Shown: positions 18,430-27,188 of the stretch, in pieces
How the letters are laid out: every line of letters starts with the position of its first letter
Position numbering within the stretch: position 1 is the first letter of the stretch
Source: Haloquadratum walsbyi J07HQW1
Lineage (GTDB): Archaea > Halobacteriota > Halobacteria > Halobacteriales > Haloferacaceae
Direction of reading: 5' to 3'
NCBI GenBank assembly: GCA_000415965.1
Contig: KE356560.1
Span: forward strand, 319,575-383,574
Length of the DNA: 64,000 bases
The notes under the pieces: model-generated
The model's input: the letters and a program-made list of their open reading frames with translations, nothing else
Database searches by the model: none
Told to the model about the DNA's origin: nothing
Made by a program: the position numbers and the translations under genes

Positions 18430-19155
18430 ATGACATCAACACAAGCAGTCTCATTTGATACGTTTCAACTCGCCGCTGCAACAGCAGATCTCAGTGACGA
18501 ACCTCCCGCCCGAGCATATGCTGATATCGTTGAATTTCGGCTCGATCTTGCACACGCAGACGCATCGCTTCCAGACCCGCTTACTGCCATCACAGCGTAT
18601 GATCATACCAGTTCCCTTCCATTATTAGTCACGAATCGCCCGAAGTGGGAAGGTGGAGCCTACGGTGGTGATACCACAGATCGGCTCGAAATGCTCACAG
18701 CGGCGGCGGCACACGACGCTGTTGTTGCTGTCGATATTGAACTCAAAACATTGCAAACACAGTATGGACAGACGGTCGCTCGCAATCTTCGCGACGACGG
18801 TATAAGTATAATTGCATCGACGCATGATTTTACTGAAACACCTCCACAGTCTGTTCTTCATCAGCGTCTTCACACGGCCGCAGAAGTCGGTGATGTTGGA
18901 AAGCTTGCTGTGACAGCACAGACACATCGCGATGCTCTTCGTGTGCTTGCTGCGACTGAACAGGCATCTCAATGGGGCGATACCGTCGCCACGATGGCGA
19001 TGGGAAAACCCGGTCGACATACTCGGGTGGTCGCTCCTATGTATGGATCACGAATCGGATATGCACCTGTTGATCCGACAGATGCAACCGCACCAGGACA
19101 ATACGCGATTAAACCGCTTTCAGAAATGATTGATACCCTCACTCAAACGGAATAA
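18430..19155 (+). CDS. aroD: 3-dehydroquinate dehydratase, type I
   Basis: The 241-residue enzyme converts 3-dehydroquinate to 3-dehydroshikimate through a Schiff base. Type I signatures are clear: the early VEFRLDLAHAD, STHDFTETP with the catalytic His at 132, and GKLAVTA with the Schiff-base Lys at 158. The C-terminal SRIGYAPVDPTDATAPGQ closes the active site, with the usual GQ ending. The substrate is supplied by the archaeal dehydroquinate synthase encoded about 250 bases downstream on the opposite strand, with tRNA-Lys between them. Confidence 0.93.
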   Translation: MTSTQAVSFDTFQLAAATADLSDEPPARAYADIVEFRLDLAHADASLPDPLTAITAYDHTSSLPLLVTNRPKWEGGAYGGDTTDRLEMLTAAAAHDAVVAVDIELKTLQTQYGQTVARNLRDDGISIIASTHDFTETPPQSVLHQRLHTAAEVGDVGKLAVTAQTHRDALRVLAATEQASQWGDTVATMAMGKPGRHTRVVAPMYGSRIGYAPVDPTDATAPGQYAIKPLSEMIDTLTQTE

Positions 19156-19166
19156 AACAGCAAGAA

Positions 19167-19242
19167 CGGGCCGGGAGGAATTTGAATCCTCGATCTTCTG
19201 GTTAAGAGCCAGACGCTTTAGACCAACCTAAGCTACCAGCCC
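19167..19242 (-). tRNA. tRNA-Lys (anticodon CUU)
   Basis: A 76-nt cloverleaf on the minus strand. Acceptor GGGCTGG pairs with CCGGCCC (one G-U), discriminator G. The anticodon stem TCTGG/CCAGA closes CTCTTAA with anticodon CTT. The T arm is GAGGA-TTCAAAT-TCCTC. No intron and no encoded CCA. It sits between the convergent aroD and dehydroquinate synthase genes. Confidence 0.95.
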
Positions 19243-19405
19243 ATACATATGCATTGTCAGTCAATCATAAAAAGTCTTCAATTTACTTCCTCGACAATAT
19301 GCATACCCACGACCACACATACTCACACCAACAAGTTAGGGCTGCGGTATCGTCAACTGTGGGTCAAACCCCGAAGTGTCCGCCTTGATTCTCAATGAAG
19401 TTACG

Positions 19406-20596
19406 TTATTTTTCGATGATACTTTCTTCAACTGCCTCGCCGAAGTGTCGGGCTGTCTTCTCATAGAATAGTCGGATTTCATCTCCAGGTTCAAGATCTG
19501 TGACTGCTGTTCGTCCTGACTGCGTGTTGACTTTAATCGTCTCAGCATTCTGTAGCAGCGTCTCAATGCGGTCATCATCATACTCAGCCTCAATTCGGAA
19601 CATTGGTCGCTTTTCGATTTTAACCCGACCAACGATTCCCTCGCGTGTTTGTCCATCGGTATTGACAATCTGAACTTTATCGCCACTTTGTAATTCCGAG
19701 AGATATGCTGTCCCCCCGTCAGGTGTTCGAAGATATGCATGGACAGCGCCAGCGTTTACTCGGAATGGACGCGAAGCAACATATGGGGATTCGGCTGTCT
19801 CAGCATGGACAAATAAAAGCCCACGACTCATACTACCAATGAGCATCCCTTCATCGTGCTGCATGAGATTTGCCGTATCAACGCAGACACGATCAGCCAT
19901 TCCGGCGCGCTCAATATCAACTATTGTTGCCCATTCAAGCTCAAGTGTCTCACGCTCAGTGGCGTCGCGGACGGCGACCGTTTTACGAATTTCATCCGGG
20001 TCATCAGTATCAAGCAAAACACCATCAGCACCAATCTCAAGCGTCTCAAAGGCGGTTTGTGCCTCCTCAGCTGATGTGACACCGGTGATGAGGGTCGTCT
20101 CAGACCCGATGCGTGCAATAAGATTCTCAAGAGGAATAATTGTCCAATCCTCCCCAACAACAATAGTGTATGATGCATCTGCTGCAGCAGTCTCAGCGAG
20201 CGTTTCATATTCTTCTGAAAGAATCCGCACGTATGCACCAGTCTCAGTGCCAGTATCGGTATCGACATGAGTCTCAATCGCGCTTAGATCGGCTGATTTC
20301 GAGAGTGTTTCTGGAAAATCACTTGTTCCATCGCCTTCACTTTCTTTTCCGATAACAACGGTATCGGCGTCCTCAGTTGTCCTCGTTTCGTCGGTGTCGA
20401 TATGATTCGCCGCCGAGATGAATGCCGCCACTGACACATCACCAAGCGCTCGAACACGTGAGACGTCCTCTGGATCAACAAGCACACAATCAACACCCGC
20501 CTCAAGCCCTGTGGTGATACGACGCTTTCGTGTCTCCCAGTCACCGACATCACTATCGGCTTTTATCCATACCCGACGTGAACGTGATTCTGCCAT
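19406..20596 (-). CDS. 3-dehydroquinate synthase II (archaeal AroB')
   Basis: Start chosen at [21 protein letters not shown] (396 residues); the 23 upstream codons look non-native. The enzyme oxidatively deaminates and cyclises 2-amino-3,7-dideoxy-threo-hept-6-ulosonate to 3-dehydroquinate, replacing bacterial DAHP-based AroB. Family features include RVWIKAD at the start, the central [17 protein letters not shown] and [20 protein letters not shown], and the C-terminal beta domain ([19 protein letters not shown]). Residues about 85-145 hold an acidic Thr/Asp-rich insertion. It lies 3' of the ADH synthase gene on the same strand, about 190 bases away, which matches its pathway order. Confidence 0.93.
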   Translation of the reverse strand: MAESRSRRVWIKADSDVGDWETRKRRITTGLEAGVDCVLVDPEDVSRVRALGDVSVAAFISAANHIDTDETRTTEDADTVVIGKESEGDGTSDFPETLSKSADLSAIETHVDTDTGTETGAYVRILSEEYETLAETAAADASYTIVVGEDWTIIPLENLIARIGSETTLITGVTSAEEAQTAFETLEIGADGVLLDTDDPDEIRKTVAVRDATERETLELEWATIVDIERAGMADRVCVDTANLMQHDEGMLIGSMSRGLLFVHAETAESPYVASRPFRVNAGAVHAYLRTPDGGTAYLSELQSGDKVQIVNTDGQTREGIVGRVKIEKRPMFRIEAEYDDDRIETLLQNAETIKVNTQSGRTAVTDLEPGDEIRLFYEKTARHFGEAVEESIIEK

Positions 20597-20782
20597 TATC
20601 GGGTCGACTCGGCCAGCGCGCTTGAACGTGGCGACTCTGCGTTGTATCAGATGACCATACGACACAACTCACTCTCAGCCTGAAAGCGACTCCGCTTCAA
20701 TGAAAATAGATATGTAGGGTGATGTTTCCAATCTTATGACTACGTTTTATATCTGGATTCGAATTTGGATTTGGATTTGGAC

Positions 20783-21511
20783 CTAGATTTCAATCTCAAG
20801 CCCAGCAGTATCAAGTGCGGTTTCAACGCTTGCATCATCATGGATCACAGCGCTGACTGCTCGTGTAATCGATCCCGGATTATCATGTTGAAAAATTGAT
20901 CTCCCCATTGAGACGCCTGCCGCACCGGCATCAATCGCACCACGAACCATCTCAACGGTTTGGCGGTCGGTTCCACGGCTTCCTCCGGCGATTACAACTG
21001 GGAGTGTGGTAGCCGCACAAACCTGCTCAAATGACTCAGGCTTCCCTGAATACGCCGTCTTGACGACATCAGCGCCGAGTTCTTCAGCAATCCGGACAGC
21101 ATGAGCAAGACTTTCTGGGTCATGTTCATCGATCCCTGGTCCACGAGCGTAATTCATTGCGAGTACAGGGACGCCATAGCGGTGCGCTTCCTCGGTTAGA
21201 TTACTCAGCTGTGTCAACTGATCAGGTTCGTGATCACTTCCAATATTTATATGAAATGAAACAACATCAGCACCGGCGCGAAGAGCCCCTTCAACGCTTC
21301 CAGTCGGTCGTTTATCTGTCGTATCAGGACCAATAACGGTCGACCCATTGAGATGGACAATATATCCTTTTGCATTTTTATTCGGGTGAACCCGAGAGGC
21401 AACGCCACGCTGCGTCAGAACAGCGTCTGCACCATTATCAGTGATTGCATCGACAGTTGATTCAAGATGAATCAGTCCTTTCACTGGACCGAGTGTGATA
21501 CCGTGGTCCAT
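20783..21511 (-). CDS. 2-amino-3,7-dideoxy-D-threo-hept-6-ulosonate synthase (AroA'), N-terminus out of frame
   Basis: This aldolase-like enzyme makes the first committed intermediate of the archaeal shikimate route. Core motifs are MDHGITLGPVKGL, FHINIGSD, MNYARGPG and the Schiff-base Lys in GADVVKTAYSGKP. From the first in-frame ATG the product is 242 residues, but conserved sequence (RLNRISTDGQYLIVP) lies immediately upstream in the same frame with no ATG, GTG or TTG before a stop. A natural ATG at 21606 is one frame off; see the next entry. The full protein would be 274 residues, close to family length. It is followed by the dehydroquinate synthase gene. Confidence 0.88.
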   Translation of the reverse strand: MDHGITLGPVKGLIHLESTVDAITDNGADAVLTQRGVASRVHPNKNAKGYIVHLNGSTVIGPDTTDKRPTGSVEGALRAGADVVSFHINIGSDHEPDQLTQLSNLTEEAHRYGVPVLAMNYARGPGIDEHDPESLAHAVRIAEELGADVVKTAYSGKPESFEQVCAATTLPVVIAGGSRGTDRQTVEMVRGAIDAGAAGVSMGRSIFQHDNPGSITRAVSAVIHDDASVETALDTAGLEIEI

Positions 21512-21606
21512 TGGGACGATAAGATACTGTCCGTCTGTCGAGATACGATTAAGTCGTGCAGTAACTCCGGTTCCTGCTCCTGCTCCGCTCCGGTTCTTGT
21601 GTTCAT
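21512..21606 (-). other. 5' part of the AroA' gene, separated by an apparent one-base deletion
   Basis: ATG at 21606 begins MNTRTG and then meets the repeat GGAGC-GGAGCA-GGAGCA-GGAACC. The first unit lacks an A. Adding one base there (between 21586 and 21587) gives MNTRTGAGAGAGTGVTARLNRIS and joins perfectly to the enzyme frame. As written, the ATG frame leaves the enzyme frame. This could be a real slippage variant, programmed -1 frameshifting or a sequence error. Confidence 0.7.
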
Positions 21607-21809
21607 TATATGTTAACCTGTATCAATCGGCGGTTATAGTCATTTCGAGGTGGTGGTACCGATACTAACACGGAGAGAGTTTTGTTGTAATACTGGTGCA
21701 CAACACTGCAAGGGCATCAGATTCGACAGTGTGTTATCTTATAGTGAATCAAATATCTCTCCGTACAATTGATACGATGAATCAGACGATACAATTGTAC
21801 CTGGTATAT

Positions 21810-22691
21810 TCACGTATCCGGTTTTGGCATCCGTTTTTGATATCCTCGCTGAGCTCCCTCTGTAAGCTCACGAGCCTTTGTTTCGAGTCGGTCAGCAACC
21901 GTTGTCGGCGAATCGTCGGCTTCGGTCCCTGAGGCAACGATATCAACCAATGCACTTCCGACAATGATACCATCAGCACCCCCAGCAACAATCCGTTCAG
22001 CATGCTTTCCGGTTTTGATCCCAAATCCGACTGCCTTTGGGACGTCGTATGCATTAAGCCGAGCAAGGCTTGACTCGGTCTGTGTAGAGACATCGTCGCG
22101 AGCACCGGTCACACCAAGTCGCGCTTGCACGTAGACATATCCTGAGACCTGTGACATAATCGTCTCAAGTCGCTCACCCTGTGTCGTTGGAGCAACGATG
22201 AACACAAGATCAAGTCCAAACTCATCACAAGCCGCCCGGAGTGGGTCTGATTCCTCAGCAGGCAAATCCGGAACAACAAATCCTGAGAGTCCGACATCCG
22301 CTGCGCGCTCAACGAACGGTCGCGGACCCTCCTCGTCACCATATTGATATATGAGATTATAATATGTCATGCAGACGAGTGGAACCTCAGTCGGGTCAAC
22401 ATTGAGGTCGCTGACAAACTCAAAAAACCGATCCGGAGTCATGCCTGCTTCAAGCGACCGGACAACCGCACTCTGGATTGTCGGTCCTTCAGCAATCGGC
22501 TCTGAGAACGGGAGTCCAAGTTCAATGATATCAGCACCACCGCGTGCAAGTGCTTCCACATACTCAAGTGCAGATTCATAATCTGGGTCGCCCGCTGCAA
22601 GATATGGAATGAATGCTGGACCATCCCCGAACGCAGATGCAAGCGCTCGCTCCCGTGTGTTGCCGCTGCCGCCGTTGCTGTCGCGAGACAT
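21810..22691 (-). CDS. trpA: Tryptophan synthase alpha chain
   Basis: The 293-residue TIM-barrel subunit cleaves indole-3-glycerol phosphate to indole and glyceraldehyde 3-phosphate. The catalytic Glu is in [19 protein letters not shown]. The second catalytic acid, Asp in E. coli TrpA (ADGP), is Glu here (AEGP), and the nearby SDP is SEP. The flexible loop [11 protein letters not shown] and the phosphate-binding [13 protein letters not shown] are present. The start abuts the trpB stop (TGA directly followed by ATG), so translation is coupled. It is the last gene of trpCBA. Confidence 0.95.
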   Translation of the reverse strand: MSRDSNGGSGNTRERALASAFGDGPAFIPYLAAGDPDYESALEYVEALARGGADIIELGLPFSEPIAEGPTIQSAVVRSLEAGMTPDRFFEFVSDLNVDPTEVPLVCMTYYNLIYQYGDEEGPRPFVERAADVGLSGFVVPDLPAEESDPLRAACDEFGLDLVFIVAPTTQGERLETIMSQVSGYVYVQARLGVTGARDDVSTQTESSLARLNAYDVPKAVGFGIKTGKHAERIVAGGADGIIVGSALVDIVASGTEADDSPTTVADRLETKARELTEGAQRGYQKRMPKPDT

Positions 22692-23939
22692 TCACAGCCC
22701 TCCAGTGAACTCAGACATCTCAGGGGCAATATCGATGTCGTGTTCCGCAGTCTCTTCGATTGCTATTTCAAGATCCTTATCACCTCGTCCAGACACGTTA
22801 ATCAATACACTCTCACCAAGTGCGTTCCCATGTTCTTCAAGATATCCAAAGGCATGCGCGGTCTCAAGTGCCGGAATAATGCCCTCGAGTTGTGAAACGC
22901 GATGGAACGCAGCAAGTGTGGCTTCATCATCGACATTCACTGGATTCACGCGGTCCGTATCGACAAGATGTGCAAGCTCTGGACCAACACCAGCATAATC
23001 AAGTCCTGACGAAACGCTATGGCTTTCCATAATTTGACCATCGCTATCTTGCAGTAGCTTTGTTCGTGCACCATGGAGAACACCCTCATCGCCAGTTGAG
23101 AGTGATGCTGAATTCGGTGCAACACCAGCATCTTCATCGACTTCAAGACTTGATCCACCTGCTTCAACGGCGTAAAGATCGACATCTGTGTCGTCGATGA
23201 AATGTGCAAACGTTCCCATTGTGTTTGACCCTCCACCAGCACACGCCAGCACAGCATCGGGAACGTCGCCGGTCTGTTCGCGCACCTGTCGACGCGCCTC
23301 CTCAGAAATAACAGCGTGGAAGTCACGGACCATCGATGGGAACGGATGCGGACCGACAATGGAACCAATGATATAATGTGTGTCTTCAACATTTGTTGCC
23401 CAATCACGCATCGTCTCAGAGATAGCCTCTTTGAGCGTTCCACGACCAATTGTCACAGGTGTTACTTCTGACCCATTGAGTCGCATTCGGAAAACATTCG
23501 GTCGTTGTCGATTGATATCACGTTCACCCATGTAGACCTCACAGGGCATATCAAGATGAGCGGCTGCCATTGCAGTTGCTGTGCCATGCTGACCGGCACC
23601 AGTCTCAGCGATGATTCGCTCTTTCCCCATGTATTTCGCTAATAACGCCTGCCCAAGGGCATTATTGAGTTTGTGTGCGCCACCATGGAGTAGATCCTCG
23701 CGTTTTAGATAGACATCACAGCCATATCGCTCTGATAGACGTTCTGCGTACTGCGTCGGTGTTGGTCGACCACCAAAATCCCGAAGTCGTGCTCGGAATT
23801 CATCCATGAATCCATCTTCATTCTCTAAGACATAGCGTTCATACGCGTCAGCTAACTCCTCAATTGCAGGCATCAATGCCTCTGGAACGTACTGTCCGCC
23901 ATATTCGCCGAATTTCCCGTCTGCGTATCGTTGTGTCAT
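22692..23939 (-). CDS. trpB: Tryptophan synthase beta chain
   Basis: The 415-residue PLP enzyme condenses indole with serine to make tryptophan. The PLP Lys lies in [16 protein letters not shown] near residue 90. The phosphate-binding loop is [15 protein letters not shown], and [16 protein letters not shown] marks the N-terminus typical of TrpB1. It overlaps the trpC stop by 4 bp and is followed at once by trpA, giving a tight complex-forming pair. Confidence 0.96.
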   Translation of the reverse strand: MTQRYADGKFGEYGGQYVPEALMPAIEELADAYERYVLENEDGFMDEFRARLRDFGGRPTPTQYAERLSERYGCDVYLKREDLLHGGAHKLNNALGQALLAKYMGKERIIAETGAGQHGTATAMAAAHLDMPCEVYMGERDINRQRPNVFRMRLNGSEVTPVTIGRGTLKEAISETMRDWATNVEDTHYIIGSIVGPHPFPSMVRDFHAVISEEARRQVREQTGDVPDAVLACAGGGSNTMGTFAHFIDDTDVDLYAVEAGGSSLEVDEDAGVAPNSASLSTGDEGVLHGARTKLLQDSDGQIMESHSVSSGLDYAGVGPELAHLVDTDRVNPVNVDDEATLAAFHRVSQLEGIIPALETAHAFGYLEEHGNALGESVLINVSGRGDKDLEIAIEETAEHDIDIAPEMSEFTGGL

Positions 23940-24751
23940 GATGTATGTGTCTCCGTTGTTGTATCGTTCGCGTCTGTTGCGGTTGTGAACCGCGACGTGT
24001 TCGTTTGTATGTCCCCATTCATAATAGCCGTCCCGATAAGAAGTGCATCAGCTCCAGCCGCACGCATTCGTTGAACATCCTCAGTTGTTTTGATACCACT
24101 CTCAGCAATGAGTGTGACATTATCAGGGACATGTGGTGCCAGTCGCTCGAAGGTCTGAAGATCAACTGCAAGACGACCGAGATCACGATTGTTGATTCCA
24201 ATAATGCTGGCGTCAATTTCGATTGCGCGTTCAACTTCATCACGAGTATGAACCTCAACCAGCGGCTGGAATCCACGGCTCTGTGCTGCGTGATATAAAC
24301 TTGCGAGTGAATCTGTCTCTGGTCTGTCGAGAAATCGTGCAATGAGTAGGACCATATCAGCCGCAATCGCATCAAGTTGCGACTCATGAGTGATGAAATC
24401 CTTCCGGAGAACTGGAACCTGAATGTCAGTCGCGTTCCGTATCCGAGCAAGGGTCTCAACTGATCCGCCAAAATGTTCTGGTTCTGTTAGGACTGATAAT
24501 GCAGTTGCACCACCCTCGACCATCGCTGATGCGAGTGCAACCGGATCATCATTCCGCTTTCCGTCGGTTGTTGGACTGGTCGGTTTAATCTCTGCAATGA
24601 CTGGAATCTGACCGGCTGCCTCGGTTGCTGAGATAGCTGACTGAAATGACGTGGCATCAACACTGCATCGAGACGTGCCCCCAGCACGCTGTTTTGCGGT
24701 CGTGAGAATTGATTGTACCGCAGGTGCAAGAGACTCTTCACTAGCGTCCAT
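23936..24751 (-). CDS. trpC: Indole-3-glycerol phosphate synthase
   Basis: The 271-residue TIM-barrel enzyme turns carboxyphenylamino-deoxyribulose phosphate into indole-3-glycerol phosphate. Signatures are [16 protein letters not shown] (catalytic Lys), [35 protein letters not shown] and [14 protein letters not shown]. The C-terminal 20 residues are Thr-rich and low in complexity. It is the first gene of trpCBA; the promoter-like box and an inverted repeat lie just upstream. Confidence 0.95.
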   Translation of the reverse strand: MDASEESLAPAVQSILTTAKQRAGGTSRCSVDATSFQSAISATEAAGQIPVIAEIKPTSPTTDGKRNDDPVALASAMVEGGATALSVLTEPEHFGGSVETLARIRNATDIQVPVLRKDFITHESQLDAIAADMVLLIARFLDRPETDSLASLYHAAQSRGFQPLVEVHTRDEVERAIEIDASIIGINNRDLGRLAVDLQTFERLAPHVPDNVTLIAESGIKTTEDVQRMRAAGADALLIGTAIMNGDIQTNTSRFTTATDANDTTTETHTS

Positions 24752-24755
24752 CTAT

Positions 24756-24769
24756 GTTCATCAATGAAC
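24756..24769. promoter_or_regulatory. Inverted repeat just upstream of trpC
   Basis: GTTCAT-CA-ATGAAC, a perfect 6-bp inverted repeat, lies 5-18 bases before the trpC ATG, near the expected transcription start. It could be an operator for a Trp-responsive repressor; this is inference. Confidence 0.3.
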
Positions 24770-24776
24770 TGAATTG

Positions 24777-24785
24777 CACATAAGG
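24777..24785 (-). promoter_or_regulatory. TATA-box candidate for trpCBA
   Basis: On the minus strand CCTTATGTG lies about 26-34 bases before the trpC ATG, the expected spacing for a leaderless haloarchaeal transcript. Confidence 0.3.
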
Positions 24786-24839
24786 CTTGCGTGTCTCACT
24801 CGGCTAACGTTCAAACGGCGGTAGCACAAATTACCCAGT

Positions 24840-25310
24840 ATGAGTACAGAGGTTGGTGTTTTCGCTCGGTATTATACACAGATTGAGCAAGCTATCGCAG
24901 TCGGGCTTGCAAGTGGACGTGTCGTCAGTGTTGATTTCAAATCAACAGTTCCGAGTGATGCTGATGAAGATCATACATTACTTGATCGCATCGATACATA
25001 TCTCAGCGGTGACACAGATCACCTTGCAGACGTTGATATTGCGCTTACTGTCCCCACAGATCAGCGACGTGTGCTTGAGGCAACGCGAAATATCCCTCAT
25101 GGTGAAGCGGTGACGCTTGATCGTGTCCTCCGGATGGCGGGACTTGATGAAGACGATACGGATAATAGATCAACTGCCCGGCGTGCACTTGATGAGAACC
25201 CGATTCCACTGATTGTTCCTGATCATCGTGTCCGAGACACCCCAAGTGGAGCGCCATCAGAGATCGTCACACAACTTCGAAACATCGAGCACATTGATAC
25301 AGTTTCATGA
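24840..25310 (+). CDS. MGMT/Ogt-family DNA-binding protein with Asp replacing the active-site Cys
   Basis: The 156-residue product has the fold order of O6-alkylguanine-DNA alkyltransferases: a short N-terminal domain and a DNA-binding C-terminal domain (TDQRRVLEATRNIPHGEAVTLDRVLRMAGL, then the arginine-finger helix TARRALDENP). The hallmark PCHRV is PDHRV, so the alkyl-accepting Cys is Asp at residue 128 (codon GAT). It cannot repair DNA by the normal suicide transfer. It may act like alkyltransferase-like proteins that flag lesions for excision repair, or in another DNA-binding role. It is divergent from trpCBA across an 88-base gap. Confidence 0.8.
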   Translation: MSTEVGVFARYYTQIEQAIAVGLASGRVVSVDFKSTVPSDADEDHTLLDRIDTYLSGDTDHLADVDIALTVPTDQRRVLEATRNIPHGEAVTLDRVLRMAGLDEDDTDNRSTARRALDENPIPLIVPDHRVRDTPSGAPSEIVTQLRNIEHIDTVS

Positions 25311-25449
25311 ATTACTACGAGCGTAATATCGTGAATCCTCCGTTCAATTCTTGCCACCGTCCCCACTCTACGGCAAGATTCAATTTATTATCCCACTAAG
25401 AAGGGGGTCTCAACGTGAGCGAGAGTGGATGCAATCAAAAGAATAGGAA

Positions 25450-25917
25450 TTATTGGGTCGACCCAGATGTAGATCCGACTTCAGCTTCAATACGAGTTCG
25501 AAGATTCTCAAGTGCTGTTTTAAGCTCACGTTCATTGTACCGCTCAGCGAATGGCTTCACTACCGAATCAAGAACCGGGACGGGGATGTCATACTGCGCA
25601 GTGTATGAGAATATTGTTGTGTCTTCTTCAGCCTCGAAGGTCCATTTGATCTCACCGGTAATATCACCGTCCATCTCCCAGTGGATGGCTGACTCAGGTT
25701 CATATTTTGTTGCTGTAATCTCACCGGTTAAATCGATTCCAGCCATCGAGTATGTGTATGCAACACGCTTTCCCCCATTTGAGAGTTCTTCGACCGGCTC
25801 AGAGCGTGTCAAACTCGGTGTAAACTCTGGCTGATTTCTTGGATCATCCAAATATTCGAACACCACTGTAACGGGGGCGTCGATACGCGTCGTTTCTGTG
25901 ACATCGGTCTGTGTCAT
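25450..25917 (-). CDS. SRPBCC (START/polyketide cyclase-like) ligand-binding protein
   Basis: The 155-residue product has the helix-grip pattern: ETTRIDAPVTVVFEYLDDPRNQPEFTPS at the N-terminus, then strands VAYTYSMAGIDLTGEI and GEIKWTFEAEEDTTIFSYTAQY, and a long C-terminal helix (RYNERELKTALENLRTRIEAE). Family members bind hydrophobic ligands or act as cyclases; no specific ligand can be named. It follows the CPBP protease gene on the same strand with a 30-base gap, so may share its transcript. Confidence 0.8.
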   Translation of the reverse strand: MTQTDVTETTRIDAPVTVVFEYLDDPRNQPEFTPSLTRSEPVEELSNGGKRVAYTYSMAGIDLTGEITATKYEPESAIHWEMDGDITGEIKWTFEAEEDTTIFSYTAQYDIPVPVLDSVVKPFAERYNERELKTALENLRTRIEAEVGSTSGSTQ

Positions 25918-25947
25918 GATTCAATTATCGTCCCCTACTGTGAAGAA

Positions 25948-27042
25948 TCACATGTCCGAAACAGGATACAATTCAATCTCGAAGGCCTCATGTATGATAA
26001 ATTCGAGTGCATTCACAATATAATGTGCGATAATAACAATCAGAAGACTATCAGTCACAATAAAAATAGACGCAAGAACAAATCCAAACACTCCGGTCAC
26101 GATGATTCCAATCCGTCCCTGCGCACCGTGTCCGAGAGCGAACGCAAGCGATGAAACAACTGCGAGGACCCACGGTGAGATACTGTACCCGCTCGCAATA
26201 ACCCCGATGAGCGCACCACGGAACAGTAATTCTTCAAAACCTGCAATAATCGGTAACACAATGCATAAAAGCGCAGCCCACTCAAGCGATGTCTCAGGGG
26301 CAAGTGCAGACCGGAGTCCCTCGCCATCGCCAAGTCCAAACCGCGCGCCGAGTGCTGAACCAACTTCATTGCCGATATACAAAGCAACACCTGTGCCAAT
26401 CCCAAAAGCGAGTATAAGAACTTCTGTCGGACCCGTTCCGACACTAAATGCCGAGACAGGGATACGCGCAATCCATGCGCCAACGATTAGTAACATCGCA
26501 AACAGTCCCTGTGAAATTGTAACATTAGCGAGTAATGCTGTCGTTGATAGGTCTATTTGTGTCTGCGTCTGCGTCTGTGATAGTTCTGAGTGTGTCTTTG
26601 TTGTCGGATTGAATGTCTGATGTTCCTCACGTGTATCATTGGTATATCCTGAGTCGCCAATTGAACTCTCGACTGAATGCATTATGTGATCAGTCGCGTC
26701 AGCAGATGACTGAGCCGAACTCATTACATCGGGAGAATCGACATTGTCGGCAGTCACACCGTCCTGATTATTCAACGACTGTGTGGCATCGGTATTACAC
26801 TGTGAATCGGATCTTGCGTCTGTAGACGTTACTATCGGCTCGGATAGCTCTTCAGGTGCCTGATTGAGGGTCGAATCCGGACCCGAGTACAGTCTTAACT
26901 CTTCGGTGTGTTGATCGGAATCACCAGCTATTGGAGGAGTGTCTGTAACAGTATCGATTGCTCCGCGTGAAGCGTGTGAGAGAACCAGCAATCCAGCGGT
27001 GACAATGAACGCAAATCCAGCGAAGGTTGCCCATTGTGGCAT
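25948..27042 (-). CDS. CPBP-family intramembrane metalloprotease (CAAX/Abi type)
   Basis: The 364-residue protein begins with one membrane helix. A hydrophilic, Asp/Ser/Gln-rich stretch of about 130 residues with a TQTQTQ run comes next. About six helices follow. The family active-site motifs are present: FEELLFRG (EExxxR, near residue 267), FALGH and HYIVNALEF. Relatives cleave prenylated or membrane substrates. It lies directly downstream of lonB on the same strand; lonB and an abi gene are neighbours in other haloarchaea, which suggests a link in membrane proteolysis. The long insertion is unusual. Confidence 0.85.
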   Translation of the reverse strand: MPQWATFAGFAFIVTAGLLVLSHASRGAIDTVTDTPPIAGDSDQHTEELRLYSGPDSTLNQAPEELSEPIVTSTDARSDSQCNTDATQSLNNQDGVTADNVDSPDVMSSAQSSADATDHIMHSVESSIGDSGYTNDTREEHQTFNPTTKTHSELSQTQTQTQIDLSTTALLANVTISQGLFAMLLIVGAWIARIPVSAFSVGTGPTEVLILAFGIGTGVALYIGNEVGSALGARFGLGDGEGLRSALAPETSLEWAALLCIVLPIIAGFEELLFRGALIGVIASGYSISPWVLAVVSSLAFALGHGAQGRIGIIVTGVFGFVLASIFIVTDSLLIVIIAHYIVNALEFIIHEAFEIELYPVSDM

Positions 27043-27128
27043 TGATACTAATTCAGTGATAACAACAAATTAGTTTGAATGGTTCCTCTCAGTAAACCGT
27101 TGAAAAGTAATGATATGGTCGTCAAAAT

Positions 27129-27150
27129 GTAAAGAAAAAGAAAGAGAAAG
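27129..27150 (-). terminator. T-rich tract after lonB, likely terminator
   Basis: On the minus strand the run CTTTCTCTTTCTTTTTCTTT starts about 40 bases past the lonB stop. Archaeal RNA polymerase stops at such T-rich tracts without a hairpin. Confidence 0.45.
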
Positions 27151-27188
27151 ATCAGATAACGGGTACGTGACGTGGTGTTAGTGTGTTA

